Counted from the stretch's first letter, positions 49,891-59,324 are shown. The stretch is DNA of 64,000 nucleotides from Streptosporangium roseum DSM 43021 (GCF_000024865.1 NC_013595.1:2790001-2854000); one strand, 5' to 3'. A program made the numbers and translations. Notes: generated from the sequence alone by a model not told the origin.

Positions 49891-50436
49891 CTACAGCGGA
49901 CCGAACAGCCAGTTGCCGGCCGCGTTCGGGTCGGCGCTCGTGTAGTACTGCCGGGCCGCCTCGACCAGCTCGCCCACCGAGATGCTCCCGTCGTGGTCGC
50001 GGTCGAGCCTTTCGAAGGCGACGTCCACGTCGTCGTGCGGCGTGCCGAACGCGGTCAGCATGACCCTGAACTCGACCGGCCCGACGGCCCCGTCGCCGTC
50101 GGCGTCGCACAGCTCCGCGATCGCCTCGGCGGCCGGCCCGAACACCGCCTCGAACCGGTCGCCCTCGACGAACGCCGAGGTCATGCCGGCACGGAACTCC
50201 TCCGGAGAGATCGCGCCGTCGCCGTCGCCGTCGATCTCACCCGACAGGGTCTGCCAGATCGACTCGAAGCCGTGGACGAGCCTGCTGCCGGTTGGCGAGG
50301 TCGGCGACTCGCCGAAGCCGACCAGGATCCGGGCCCCGAGGCCGAGCAGGTCGTCACGCTCGATCTTCCCGTCGCCGTTCACGTCCATGTGCGCGAACGC
50401 GCGGTCTAATTTGTGCTTGAGAAGCTCAGTGCTCAT
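49891..50436 (-). CDS. Calerythrin-like protein with four EF-hands
   Basis: A 181-residue cytoplasmic calcium-binding protein. Four canonical loops are visible: DVNGDGKIERDD (residues 18-29), DGDGDGAISPEE (69-80), DADGDGAVGPVE (110-121) and DRDHDGSISVGE (144-155), each with Asp at positions 1, 3 and 5, Gly at 6 and an acidic residue at 12. The size and N-terminal MSTELLKHKLDRAFAHMDVN match calerythrin and Streptomyces Cab proteins. It lies between two terpene synthase-type genes on one strand, 34 bp after the first and touching the second. Confidence 0.92.
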   Translation of the reverse strand: MSTELLKHKLDRAFAHMDVNGDGKIERDDLLGLGARILVGFGESPTSPTGSRLVHGFESIWQTLSGEIDGDGDGAISPEEFRAGMTSAFVEGDRFEAVFGPAAEAIAELCDADGDGAVGPVEFRVMLTAFGTPHDDVDVAFERLDRDHDGSISVGELVEAARQYYTSADPNAAGNWLFGPL

Positions 50437-50470
50437 CTTGACCCCCGTGTTACGTCAAGAACTCAGACGG

Positions 50471-51358
50471 TTACCGTAAGTGACGATAGCGAGGTGATTC
50501 CAACAGCCACTCCAGGTAAGCCCTGGGAATGGTCAAGAAAGCGCACGCCACCTGGATCACCTCACGGGAGGCGGCGAAGTCGAGGCCGTGCCGTTCCACG
50601 ACCACGGGAATCGCGCGGGCGGCGGTCCACAGCTCCTCCATCCGGGCCACGACGCGGTCGATCACCCACTGTTCGGCCGCCTCGCCGCGCGGGCCCGGCG
50701 AGACCGGGGCCACCGCCACGTAACCGCCCCCGGAGACCAGATCGCCGCACCAGACGGCCACGTCGGCGCTCGCCTCGACGACCGCCCGCCACTGCGCGCT
50801 CTCCCGGACCGGCGCGGGCACCTCCACCCCCGTGCATGGCTCCACCAGGTCGAACAGGCACCGGCCGAAGCGGGCCCGGCCCAGCGCCGGGTAGTCCTCG
50901 GCGGACGGCGTCACGGGGTCGAGCAGCGCCGCGTGCTGGGCGGCCAGCCCGGCCAGGAAACGCTCGCGCCACCCGTCGCCCATCCCGGGCGCGCAGACCC
51001 GCCACAGGTCGGCGAAGGCCCGTTCCAGCGGCGGCCCCGGCTCGCCGCCCCCGGCCACCGCGAGCACCCCGGCGAACGCCGAGGGCTTCTCGCGGAAGCG
51101 GGAGGTCCAGGTCAGCCAGCTCGCGAACAGCGTGGCCGTGCCCATGCCGTACCGGGCGAAGGCCCGCCCGGCCAGCAGATGCGCGCCCGCGCCGGGGTCG
51201 GCCTCCAGGCCGACCCTGCGGGACCACTCGATGACCGCGGCCTCGATCTGGTACATCGACGGATGCATGGGGCACGGGGCCGCCATCGCCGCCAGCCGTT
51301 CGGTGAGAGGGGCCGGCAGCGAGGCCCCGCCCGATGATCTGTGAACTCCGGTGCGCAT
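50471..51358 (-). CDS. Degenerate terpene synthase homologue lacking metal motifs
   Basis: A 295-residue paralogue of the terpene synthase two genes downstream: both share AMAAPCxMHxSxxxIEA, EWxRxVGLE, AGRAFAxxG, LFAxWLTW, WRERF and LEWLLESxRY. Where the intact enzyme has FHFDDEWDEKP this one has only TSRFREKP, and NDVASHPKE is replaced by GDLVSGGG. Without the metal motifs it should be unable to ionise a prenyl diphosphate. ATG 51358 has GGGGGAAGAG before it and the frame is open and clean, so the gene is probably still used, perhaps as a partner or regulator of the active enzyme. Confidence 0.82.
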   Translation of the reverse strand: MRTGVHRSSGGASLPAPLTERLAAMAAPCPMHPSMYQIEAAVIEWSRRVGLEADPGAGAHLLAGRAFARYGMGTATLFASWLTWTSRFREKPSAFAGVLAVAGGGEPGPPLERAFADLWRVCAPGMGDGWRERFLAGLAAQHAALLDPVTPSAEDYPALGRARFGRCLFDLVEPCTGVEVPAPVRESAQWRAVVEASADVAVWCGDLVSGGGYVAVAPVSPGPRGEAAEQWVIDRVVARMEELWTAARAIPVVVERHGLDFAASREVIQVACAFLTIPRAYLEWLLESPRYRHLR

Positions 51359-51583
51359 CGTCTCTTCCCCCGAATAGAACGTCAGCGGCTCCGGCGCACA
51401 CTGTAGGAGGGGACGGGGCGAGGCACGCGGAGGCACGACGGAGCAGGTCACGCGCGGGCGTGACGGGTCCGATGCGGCATCTCACCGCTCTTCCTCGTAA
51501 CGTGTGCGAAACACGGAGCGGGCAGACTGGTAGAAGGCCAGACGTGCCGCACCACGTCGGCGTCGGCGATGAAGGAGAAGGCT

Positions 51584-52945
51584 TTGGACCGCCAGCAGGA
51601 GTTCGTTCTCCGCACCCTTGAGGAGCGCGACATCCGGTTCATCCGGCTGTGGTTCACCGACGTGCTCGGGTTCCTCAAGTCGGTGGCAATCGCCCCGGCC
51701 GAGCTCGAAGGGGCTTTCGCCGAGGGCATCGGCTTCGACGGCTCGGCGATCGAGGGCTTCGCCCGGGTCTACGAGTCCGACATGCTCGCCAAACCGGACC
51801 CGTCGACCTTCCAGATCCTGCCCTGGCGCAGCGAGACGCCGGGCGCGGCCAGGATGTTCTGCGACATCCTCATGCCGGACGGCTCGCCCTCGCACGCCGA
51901 CCCGCGCTGGGTGCTCAAGCGCACCCTGGCCAAGGCCTCCGAGATGGGCTTCAGCTTCTACACCCACCCCGAGGTCGAGTTCTTCCTGCTGAAGAACCGG
52001 CCCGAGCGCGGCGCGCGTCCCGAGCCCATCGACGACGGCGGCTACTTCGACCACACCCCGCACAGCTCCGGCCACGACTTCCGGCGCAACGCGATCATGA
52101 TGCTGGAGTCGATGGGCATCTCGGTCGAATACAGCCACCACGAGGGCGGTCCCGGCCAGCAGGAGATCGACCTGCGCTACGCCGACGCGCTCACCACCGC
52201 CGACAACATCATGACCTTCCGGCTGGTCATGAAGGAGGTCGCGCTGGAGCAGGGCATCTGGGCGAGCTTCATGCCCAAGCCCTTCACCGAATACCCCGGC
52301 TCCGGCATGCACACCCACATGTCGCTGTTCGAGGGCGACCGCAACGCCTTCTACGAGCCCGGCGCCGACTACCAGCTCTCCAAGGTCGGCCGCTCCTTCA
52401 TCGGCGGCCTGCTCGCGCACGCCGCCGAGATCACCGCGGTCTGCAACCAGTGGGTGAACTCCTACAAGCGCCTGTGGGGCGGCGCCGAGGCGATCGCCGG
52501 AGCCGGCGGCGAGGCCCCGAGCTACATCTCCTGGGGCCACAACAACCGCTCGGCCCTGGTCCGGGTGCCGATGTACAAGCCGCACAAGAGCGGCTCCACC
52601 CGTATCGAGTTCCGCTCGCTCGACTCGGCCTGCAACCCCTACCTGGCCTTCGCGCTGATCCTGGCCGCGGGCCTGAAGGGCATCGAGGGGGGCTACGAGA
52701 TGCCCCCGGGCGCCGAGGACGACGTCTGGGCGCTGACCTCGGCCGAGCGCCGCGCGCTGGGCATCCAGCCGCTGCCCCAGTCGCTGGACGAGGCCATCGC
52801 GGTCATGGAGCGCAGCGAGCTGGTCGCCGAGACCCTCGGCGAGCACGTCTTCGACTACTTCCTGCGTAACAAGCGCACCGAGTGGAACGAGTACCGCCGC
52901 CAGGTGACGGAGTTCGAGCTCGGCCGCTACCTGCCGGTCCTGTAA
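51584..52945 (+). CDS. glnA: Glutamine synthetase family protein, GlnA2 type
   Basis: A 453-residue GSI-like enzyme. It carries GFDGSAIEGFARVYESDMLA, EVEFFLLK, GPGQQEIDLRYADAL, PGSGMHTHMSLF and SGSTRIEFRSLDSACNPYLAF. TTG 51584 with AAGGAG seven bases before it gives the known N-terminus (LDRQQEFVLRTLEERDIRF); ATG 51569 is less likely. The loop equal to the adenylylated NLYDL of GSI-beta reads DVWAL, so the modified Tyr is a Trp. In Streptomyces the orthologue GlnA2 near glnE has been linked to gamma-glutamylation of polyamines; whether this enzyme does the same is inference. Confidence 0.9.
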   Translation: MDRQQEFVLRTLEERDIRFIRLWFTDVLGFLKSVAIAPAELEGAFAEGIGFDGSAIEGFARVYESDMLAKPDPSTFQILPWRSETPGAARMFCDILMPDGSPSHADPRWVLKRTLAKASEMGFSFYTHPEVEFFLLKNRPERGARPEPIDDGGYFDHTPHSSGHDFRRNAIMMLESMGISVEYSHHEGGPGQQEIDLRYADALTTADNIMTFRLVMKEVALEQGIWASFMPKPFTEYPGSGMHTHMSLFEGDRNAFYEPGADYQLSKVGRSFIGGLLAHAAEITAVCNQWVNSYKRLWGGAEAIAGAGGEAPSYISWGHNNRSALVRVPMYKPHKSGSTRIEFRSLDSACNPYLAFALILAAGLKGIEGGYEMPPGAEDDVWALTSAERRALGIQPLPQSLDEAIAVMERSELVAETLGEHVFDYFLRNKRTEWNEYRRQVTEFELGRYLPVL

Positions 52946-52975
52946 GCACAGGTCAGCGGCAGATTTTCGCAGAAT

Positions 52976-53020
52976 GAAGGTGTTGGGCCAACAGCGGTGA
53001 ACCGTTGGCCCAACACCTTC
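52976..53020 (+). terminator. Transcription terminator after glnA
   Basis: A perfect 17-bp stem, 52976-52992 with 53004-53020, around an 11-base loop, 30 bp after the glnA stop. The arms contain gttgggccaac-like sequence; no long T-run follows. It is the clearest terminator in this part of the window. Confidence 0.88.
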
Positions 53021-53258
53021 TCGTCGGCCCTGGGCTGTCTGCGGGCCGTCGGGCCGGGATCCGGTGGCCTCATCGGACCCTGTCCACGGCCCGCCGGGTC
53101 CGTTCCTCACGCTGGACGTACGATCTCAATCGTTTCTTCACGGGACATCTCGCGAGCATTATGATCTTCCTTCGAGCTGGCCTTGCTGATCATCAGGCGA
53201 GGCTTCCATGCTGATGGGGCGGTAAAAGACGCCCCGTGACTGGACGGGGAGATCTGCC

Positions 53259-54317
53259 ATGAGGCGCACACTGATCGCGTTAGGCATCGGATTGGGTCTG
53301 TTGGGCTCCACTGTCGTCTCCGCACCGGCCCAGGCCGCGAGTGCGGTGAAAGTCCCTCTGGCCCTTACCGTGCCGACCGCTCAGCAGGTCGCGGCGTTCT
53401 GGCTCGCCGACGGAGCCGCCAATCTGAAGAACGCCACACCCTACGCCGTGCAGACCGTGGTCCACGGGGAACGCGTGTCCACCCCCGTCGTCCCGGACGG
53501 CGCGCCCGGCCAGATCGACCCGCTGCCGCCCCTGCTCTCAGAGGAAGGGCAACCGTCCACGACCTGGGGCAAGGTGTTCTTCGTCGGCGCCGACGGTCAG
53601 GCGCACTGGTGTACGGGCACCGCCATACAGTCGAAGTACCGCAACCTTGTCGCCACGGCCGGTCACTGCGTGTACGACCCCCAGAGCGACGGCGCCGCAC
53701 TCGACAAGTGGGTCTTCGTTCCCGGCTACTCCGAGGGGACGACCCCGTGGGGTCTGTACGTCGGAAAGCAGGCCCTCACCCATTACGACTTCGACGTGTA
53801 CGCGGACTACGGCCGCGACTTCGCCTTTGTGAACGTGTACAACGGCGTCGTCTCGTCCTCCGCCGGCGTGCTGACCGACACCGGGCGTCTGACTGAAACC
53901 GTCGGCGGGCAGGGCTTCGCCTGGAACCAGACGTCGACCCCCTCGGTCGACGTCTTCGGCTATCCGGCCGGCCCCCACCCTGACGGAACCCGGCCCTACA
54001 CAGGCCAGACCCTTGAATCGTCCACCGGACCGACATTCACCATGACGCTCTCCGGCATCTCCGCCGATCAGCCCATCGGTGTCGACTCCCCGTTCACCGG
54101 TGAAGGCTCTCTCGGCTCCTCCTGGCTGTACGGCTACAACAGCGAAAGCCGCACCGGCTACCTCACCGGCATCACGATCAGCGTCTCCGACACCGACGGC
54201 GACAACCGCTACGACACCGGCGTCTCCCCGTACTTCGACAGAGAGGCGGCAGTGGTCTACAACACCGCCGCCAGCCTTTGGACCGGCTCCATCAGGCGGA
54301 CCGGCTCCATCGCGTAG
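53259..54317 (+). CDS. Secreted trypsin-like serine protease (S1 family)
   Basis: A 352-residue exported protein: signal peptide residues 1-27 (SAPAQAAS), a short propeptide-like stretch, then an S1-type fold. The catalytic His is in LVATAGHCVYDP, the Asp in YGRDFAFVNVY. The Ser region reads FTGEGSLGSSWLYGY in place of the usual GDSGGP, so the nucleophile is probably a Ser in GSLGSS but activity is uncertain. A Ca-binding-like DTDGDNRYDTG lies near the C-terminus. It appears as a single gene after the glnA terminator. Confidence 0.82.
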   Translation: MRRTLIALGIGLGLLGSTVVSAPAQAASAVKVPLALTVPTAQQVAAFWLADGAANLKNATPYAVQTVVHGERVSTPVVPDGAPGQIDPLPPLLSEEGQPSTTWGKVFFVGADGQAHWCTGTAIQSKYRNLVATAGHCVYDPQSDGAALDKWVFVPGYSEGTTPWGLYVGKQALTHYDFDVYADYGRDFAFVNVYNGVVSSSAGVLTDTGRLTETVGGQGFAWNQTSTPSVDVFGYPAGPHPDGTRPYTGQTLESSTGPTFTMTLSGISADQPIGVDSPFTGEGSLGSSWLYGYNSESRTGYLTGITISVSDTDGDNRYDTGVSPYFDREAAVVYNTAASLWTGSIRRTGSIA

Positions 54318-54697
54318 GCGGCGCCGTACACCGCCGCATCCGTCCACCCGGGCGGGTGCGGCAGGGCCCTCACTCGCCGAAGCGGGCCGGCGAGATATCA
54401 GATCAAATCCAGGGCGTCGCAGAGTTTCCCAGCGATATGCTCGGCGCCGTGCCCGCGGGTGCCCCGTCCGGGGCGCCCCGCCGGTACGGCCGGTCGGCAC
54501 GACCATGCCGGCCGCCGGCCGCGAGGCGGGCGCTCCACCGTGACCTCGGACCGGACGGCATTCCGTCCGGCTCCGGCCCTCCGGAGACCGTCGGACCCCT
54601 GGTTCGCTGTGTACGCAACGACTCCGGTAAAATCGGTCGGTCGGTTTAGAGGGATTTTTGACGATCAATAGCCATATAAGGCGATAGGAGGTGCGGT
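54318..54697. other. Noncoding stretch with control elements for the next gene
   Basis: No gene is supported on either strand. The last 80 bases turn AT-rich and hold a tcgg triple repeat (atcggtcggtcggttta, 54632-54648), a TTGACG hexamer at about 54658-54663 and GGAGGTG eight bases before the next ATG. The tcgg repeat looks like a TetR-type half-site array but no regulator gene is adjacent. Confidence 0.45.
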
Positions 54698-55423
54698 ATG
54701 ACGACGGCTGCCGAGCTGCAGACCGTGTTGTCCGTTCCGGCGCGTTTCCGTGGGCCCGAGGGCACTGCGAACGGCGGATGGATCGCGGGCACGGTCACCG
54801 AGGCGTTGCACGGCGCCCGGCACGACTCGGCTGTCGAGGTCACGCTGCACGCACCCACACCGCTGGAGACCGAGCTGGATCTCCGCCACCTCGCCAACAC
54901 CGCCACCCTCACCAGTGGCGACACCCTCCTCGTCGAGGCCATCCCGGTCGCCGAGCGGATCGACGTCCCGGCGTTCGTGCCCTTCAACAAGGCGGCCCTG
55001 GCCGAGAGCGGTTTCGCCGGGCTCACCGGCCACGCCTTCCCCGGCTGCTTCGCCTGCGGCATGCGCGACCCGGGCGACGGCCTGCGGATCTTCCCCGGAG
55101 CGGTGTCCGGCACCGACCTGGTCGCCGCCGGCTGGCGGGTGCCGATGACCGTCACCGACGAGGACGGGACCGTCCCCGACGCGATCATCTGGGCCGCGCT
55201 CGACTGCGTCACCGGCTGGGCCCACTTCGGGCCCGGAGAGTCGGCCCTGCTCGGCCGCCTGACCGCGCAGGTCCACCGCCGGGTCTACCCCGGCGGCACC
55301 TACTCCGTGGTGGCCCGCGCCACCGGCCGTGAGGGCCGCAAGCTCTTCGGCGAGAGCGCCGTCTACGAGGTGGACGGCACCCTGGTGGCCGCCGCCAAGG
55401 CCGTCTGGATCGCTCCCGCCTGA
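54698..55423 (+). CDS. Hot-dog-fold protein (thioesterase-like)
   Basis: A 241-residue protein with features of a double hot-dog thioesterase-like fold: FRGPEGTANGGWIAGTVTEA in the first half, HAFPGCFACGMRDPGDGLRI, and AIIWAALDCVTGWAHFGPGE in the second with the conserved long helix. The GCFACG motif has two Cys and may bind metal or simply be a family mark. A catalytic base cannot be named. The ATG has a good GGAGGTG site. Likely acts on acyl-CoA or acyl-carrier substrates; the pathway is unknown. Confidence 0.75.
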   Translation: MTTAAELQTVLSVPARFRGPEGTANGGWIAGTVTEALHGARHDSAVEVTLHAPTPLETELDLRHLANTATLTSGDTLLVEAIPVAERIDVPAFVPFNKAALAESGFAGLTGHAFPGCFACGMRDPGDGLRIFPGAVSGTDLVAAGWRVPMTVTDEDGTVPDAIIWAALDCVTGWAHFGPGESALLGRLTAQVHRRVYPGGTYSVVARATGREGRKLFGESAVYEVDGTLVAAAKAVWIAPA

Positions 55424-55601
55424 CCCGCCTGCCCCGCGCCGGGACGGATCGTGCCGGCGCCGGACCACCCCGTCCCGGACCGGAGCGCGGGATCGTGCCG
55501 CGCCGGGCCGCCCGTGCCGGGCAGCCGGACGGTCCCGTGCCGGAACGCCGGGCTGTCCGGATCCGAACCACCGGGCCGGTTCGGACGTCTACCATCCCGT
55601 G

Positions 55602-58600
55602 GTGACCTCGCAACGCCTCGGCCCCGGTGATCCGCAGCGCATCGGGGACCATCTCCTGTCCGGCCGTCTCGGCGAGGGCGGCCAGGGGGTGGTCTACGAC
55701 GCATACGACCCGGACGGGCGCCGGGTCGCGATCAAGCTGCTGCACGCCGACGCCGACCGGGGGCGGATCGCCAGGGAGATCGCCGCCGCGACCAGGGTCT
55801 CCTCGTTCTGCACCGCCCGGGTGCTCCACGCCGACCTCGACGTGCCCCGCCCCTACATCGTCAGCGAGTTCATCGACGGGCCCAGCCTGCGCCGAGCCGT
55901 AGGGGACTCGGGCCCGCTGGAGGAGGACCGGCTCCGCCGCCTGGCCATAGCCGTCGCCACCGCGATGACCGCCATCCACGGCGCCGGGGTGGTCCACCGC
56001 GACCTCAAGCCGGACAACGTGCTGCTCGGCCCCGACGGCCCCCGGGTCATCGACTTCGGCATCGCCCGCACCGCCGAGATGTCCCTCACCTCGACGGGGC
56101 TCATCGTCGGCACCCCGACCTACATGGCCCCCGAGGTCCTCGCCGGTGAGCGGGCCGGTCCCCCCGCCGACGTCTTCGCCTTCGGCGCCATCGTGCTCTA
56201 CGCGGCCACCGGCCACGACCCCTTCCGCGCCGACACCCTCGGCGCCGTCATGCACCGCGTGCTCTCCAGCCAGCCCGACCTGTCACCCCTGCCGCCGGAT
56301 GTGCGCCCCCTGGTCGCGGCCGCCCTGGCCAAGGACCCCGCGGACCGTCCGGCCGCCCGGGAGCTGCTGCTCGCGCTGCTCGGCCAGGACAGCCCGGAGG
56401 CCGGAGCCCTGGCCGCCGCCGCCCTGCGGGCAGCGGCCTCCCCCTCGCTCGGCCGGCTCGCCGAGGAGGTGTTCGTAGGGCTCACGCCCGCCGAGCAGGA
56501 GGTCGTCCCGCAGATATTCCTCCGCCTGGTCAGCGCGGACGGCCGGGAGTCCCGGGGCGCCGGGCGGGCCGAGATCGACGGCTCACCGGAGTCCGAGCGG
56601 GTGCTCGCCGCGTTCGCCGGCGCGGGACTGGTCCGGGTGTCGGACGAGGTCGTCACGCTGGAGCGGCCCGGCCTGCTGCGGGCGTGGCCGCGACTGCGGG
56701 AGTGGTCCGACGCCGAGCTGCCCGGCCTGCCGGTCCGTCAGCGGGTCAGCGACGCCGCCCGGCTCTGGGAGTCCGGCGGGCGCAAGGACGGCGACCTCCT
56801 GCAGGGCACCCCGCTCGACGAGGCGATGGAGTGGGCCGCCACCGGCCGCAGGCACATCACGCTCAACCATCTGGAGACCGCCTTCCTCAGGGCCGCCTCG
56901 TCCCTGCGCCACCGCCGGATCCGGGGACGCCGCCTGGTCACCGCCGCCCTGGCCGTGCTGCTCGCGGTGTCGCTGGTCGCGGTGGTCGTCGCCGAGCAGC
57001 GGCGCGTCACGGTGGCCGCGCAGGGCGAGCGGATCGCCGCCCAGCTCGACGAGGCCGTCGCCCGCCGCCTGGCCGCTCAGGCCGACGCCCTGCGGCGGGC
57101 CGACCCGCTGACCGCGATGCGGCTCAGCGCGGCGGCCCACGCGGCCGCGCCGGTCGCCGAGTCCCGCGCCGCCCTGCAGAGCTCCCTCGCGCAGCGGGAG
57201 GCCTCGGTCGTGCCGGTGCCGCGCTCGGCCACCCACTACACGCTGAGCGCCGACGGCACCACGCTGCTCGGCGCGGGCACCGGAGTGATCACCCTCTGGG
57301 ACGCGGGCACCGGCCGCGAACTGCGCTCGATCCGGGCACCCGGCCTGGTCGCGACCGGCGTCGCGCAGGGGGCGACGCGGGAACGCGCCGCGATCGACAC
57401 CGCCGAGGGCCTGCGGCTGTGGGACCTGAAGACGGGCCGCCGGCTGCCCGGGGTGTACGGCGACGCGGGAAGCTGGGCCGCGATCAGCCCTGACGGTGCC
57501 GACCTGCTGTCGTTCGACGGCTCCGCCCTGGTGGTGCGGGACATCGAGCGCGGCGAGGAGCTGATGCGGCTCCCGGGCGGCCAGGCCTGGGGCCGGTCGG
57601 CGGGCGGCGGCCGGTACGTGACGACCTCGGGCGAGGGCGCCGTCCGGCTGTGGGATCTGCGGACCGGCAGGTCGCTGCGGGCCCCGGCACCGCCGGAGGG
57701 GACCGGCTCGGTGGGCGCGGCGCTGAGCGCCGACGGCCGGACGCTGGTGCTGGAGCGGGCCGACACGCTGGTCTTCTGGGACGTGGGGTCCGGCAGGAGG
57801 CTCGGTGAGACCAGCGTCCCGCGGGGCGGGCACCTGCTGTTCGCCCCGGACGGCCGCACGCTGGCGGTGCTCCATCTGGGCGGGGTCGTCCTGGTGGGCG
57901 TGCCCGGCGTCGTGACGCTGCTGGACTACCCGACCGACGAGCAGCCCAGAGCCGAGAGCGTGCGCTTCTCCCCGGACGGCCGCGCCGTCCGCTTCGTCGA
58001 CGGCGCGGACTCGGTGGTCACGCTCAGCGTGCCCGAGTGGTCCGGTGCCGGAGCCGCCCAGGGCGGCGCGCTCAGCCCGGACGGCACCCGCACGGCCGTG
58101 CAGACCGCCTTCGGCACCCGCCGCAGGGTCGAGGTGCGAGACGTGCGCACGGGCCGGGCCGTGGCCACGCTGGCGGTGCCGCCGACCCCGCCGGCCCCGG
58201 AGGCGGGCGCCGGGTCGCTGGGCCTCGTCTTCAGCCCCGACGGCGGGACCCTGGCGGTCACCCCCGACTCCGAACCCGTGGCGCACCTGTTCGACACGGC
58301 CTCGGGCAGGCGGCTGGGCGAGCTGCGCTGGAAGGGCAAGTACGCGTCCCGGATCGCGTTCGGCGCCGACGGGCGCAGCCTCGCCGTCGCCGCCTCCACC
58401 ATGTCCGACCAGCCGTTCGTCGAGCTGTGGGACGTCGCCTCCCGGAAGCCGGGCACCCGGCTGCCGGGGGCGGGCACGACGGCCCTGGCCCTGGCGCCGC
58501 ACCCGGACGGCACGCGGCTGGCCCAGGGAGGCCTGGCGGGGGTCGCCCTGACGCCGCTGCGCGGCGGCGCCGCCGCCACGCTCGACGGCGCGGGCGACGT

Positions 58601-59045
58601 GCGCGCGGTGTCGTTCGCCCCGGCGGGGGACCTGCTCGCCGTCGGCGACGCCGCCGGGCGGGTCCAGCTCTGGGAGGTCGCCACCCGGCGGCCCCGCGGC
58701 CCGGCGATCGCCGCGCACCCCGGAGGGGTGGACCTGGCGGCGTTCTCACCGGACGGCGCGCTGCTGGTCACCTCCGGCGGCGGCCGGGTGGCGCTGTGGG
58801 ACGTGGCGACCGGCGGGCAGCTCGGACGGCCCGCGGCGGGCGTGGAGCGGGCCGTGACGGGCGTGGCGTTCCCGGACGGAGGCAGGACGCTGCGGACCGT
58901 CACCGCGGACGGCACCGTCGCCGACCGGCCACTCGATCCGGGCCGGGCCGCCGGAGCGGTGTGCTCCCGCGCGGCAGGAGGGCCGTCCCCCCAGGAGTGG
59001 GCACGGCACATCCCCGAGCTGGCCTACCGCCCCGCCTGTCCCTGA
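55602..59045 (+). CDS. Serine/threonine protein kinase with STAND-like linker, membrane helix and WD40 propellers
   Basis: A 1147-residue protein. Residues 15-265 are a complete Hanks kinase: GEGGQGVVYDAYD, the Lys in VAIKLLH, HRDLKPDNVLL, DFGIAR, GTPTYMAPEV. Residues 290-430 match the C-terminal winged-helix/helical part usually found in nSTAND1-WD40 proteins (AEQEVVPQIFLRLVSADG; VSDAARLWESGGRKDGDLLQ; ETAFLRAASSLRHRR). A membrane helix spans 445-463, and residues 540-1140 hold about twelve to fourteen WD40-like repeats with WDxxTG ends, predicted outside the cell. Two GTG codons (55599, 55602) are possible starts. Likely a receptor-like signalling kinase; ligand unknown. Confidence 0.9.
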   Translation: MTSQRLGPGDPQRIGDHLLSGRLGEGGQGVVYDAYDPDGRRVAIKLLHADADRGRIAREIAAATRVSSFCTARVLHADLDVPRPYIVSEFIDGPSLRRAVGDSGPLEEDRLRRLAIAVATAMTAIHGAGVVHRDLKPDNVLLGPDGPRVIDFGIARTAEMSLTSTGLIVGTPTYMAPEVLAGERAGPPADVFAFGAIVLYAATGHDPFRADTLGAVMHRVLSSQPDLSPLPPDVRPLVAAALAKDPADRPAARELLLALLGQDSPEAGALAAAALRAAASPSLGRLAEEVFVGLTPAEQEVVPQIFLRLVSADGRESRGAGRAEIDGSPESERVLAAFAGAGLVRVSDEVVTLERPGLLRAWPRLREWSDAELPGLPVRQRVSDAARLWESGGRKDGDLLQGTPLDEAMEWAATGRRHITLNHLETAFLRAASSLRHRRIRGRRLVTAALAVLLAVSLVAVVVAEQRRVTVAAQGERIAAQLDEAVARRLAAQADALRRADPLTAMRLSAAAHAAAPVAESRAALQSSLAQREASVVPVPRSATHYTLSADGTTLLGAGTGVITLWDAGTGRELRSIRAPGLVATGVAQGATRERAAIDTAEGLRLWDLKTGRRLPGVYGDAGSWAAISPDGADLLSFDGSALVVRDIERGEELMRLPGGQAWGRSAGGGRYVTTSGEGAVRLWDLRTGRSLRAPAPPEGTGSVGAALSADGRTLVLERADTLVFWDVGSGRRLGETSVPRGGHLLFAPDGRTLAVLHLGGVVLVGVPGVVTLLDYPTDEQPRAESVRFSPDGRAVRFVDGADSVVTLSVPEWSGAGAAQGGALSPDGTRTAVQTAFGTRRRVEVRDVRTGRAVATLAVPPTPPAPEAGAGSLGLVFSPDGGTLAVTPDSEPVAHLFDTASGRRLGELRWKGKYASRIAFGADGRSLAVAASTMSDQPFVELWDVASRKPGTRLPGAGTTALALAPHPDGTRLAQGGLAGVALTPLRGGAAATLDGAGDVRAVSFAPAGDLLAVGDAAGRVQLWEVATRRPRGPAIAAHPGGVDLAAFSPDGALLVTSGGGRVALWDVATGGQLGRPAAGVERAVTGVAFPDGGRTLRTVTADGTVADRPLDPGRAAGAVCSRAAGGPSPQEWARHIPELAYRPACP

Positions 59046-59324
59046 CCCTGGCCTTCTTCGGAACACCTCCAAGCTCCGGGCCTGCCGGCGGCTCGGACCG
59101 GCTCTGGTCCGGCCGGCCCTTTGCCCGGCCCGTCGCCGGCCGCCGGGCCCGTCCCCGTGCCTGCGCTGCCGGCGCCTCCGCTGCCGGCGCCTCCGCGTAC
59201 GGCAGGCGCAGGCACGTCCCCCGGGCGGCTGCCGGTGACCTGTTCACCCGGTGACAACTTCCACCGGATAAATCGCCTTTCGAGGTGCAGCTTCCGTCAA
59301 GCTGGACGATTAGGTTCGGCGGGC

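Noticed and set aside
59164..59193. Two 15-bp copies of cgctgccggcgcctc
   Set aside because: A single short duplication in GC-rich intergenic DNA; too little to call an element.
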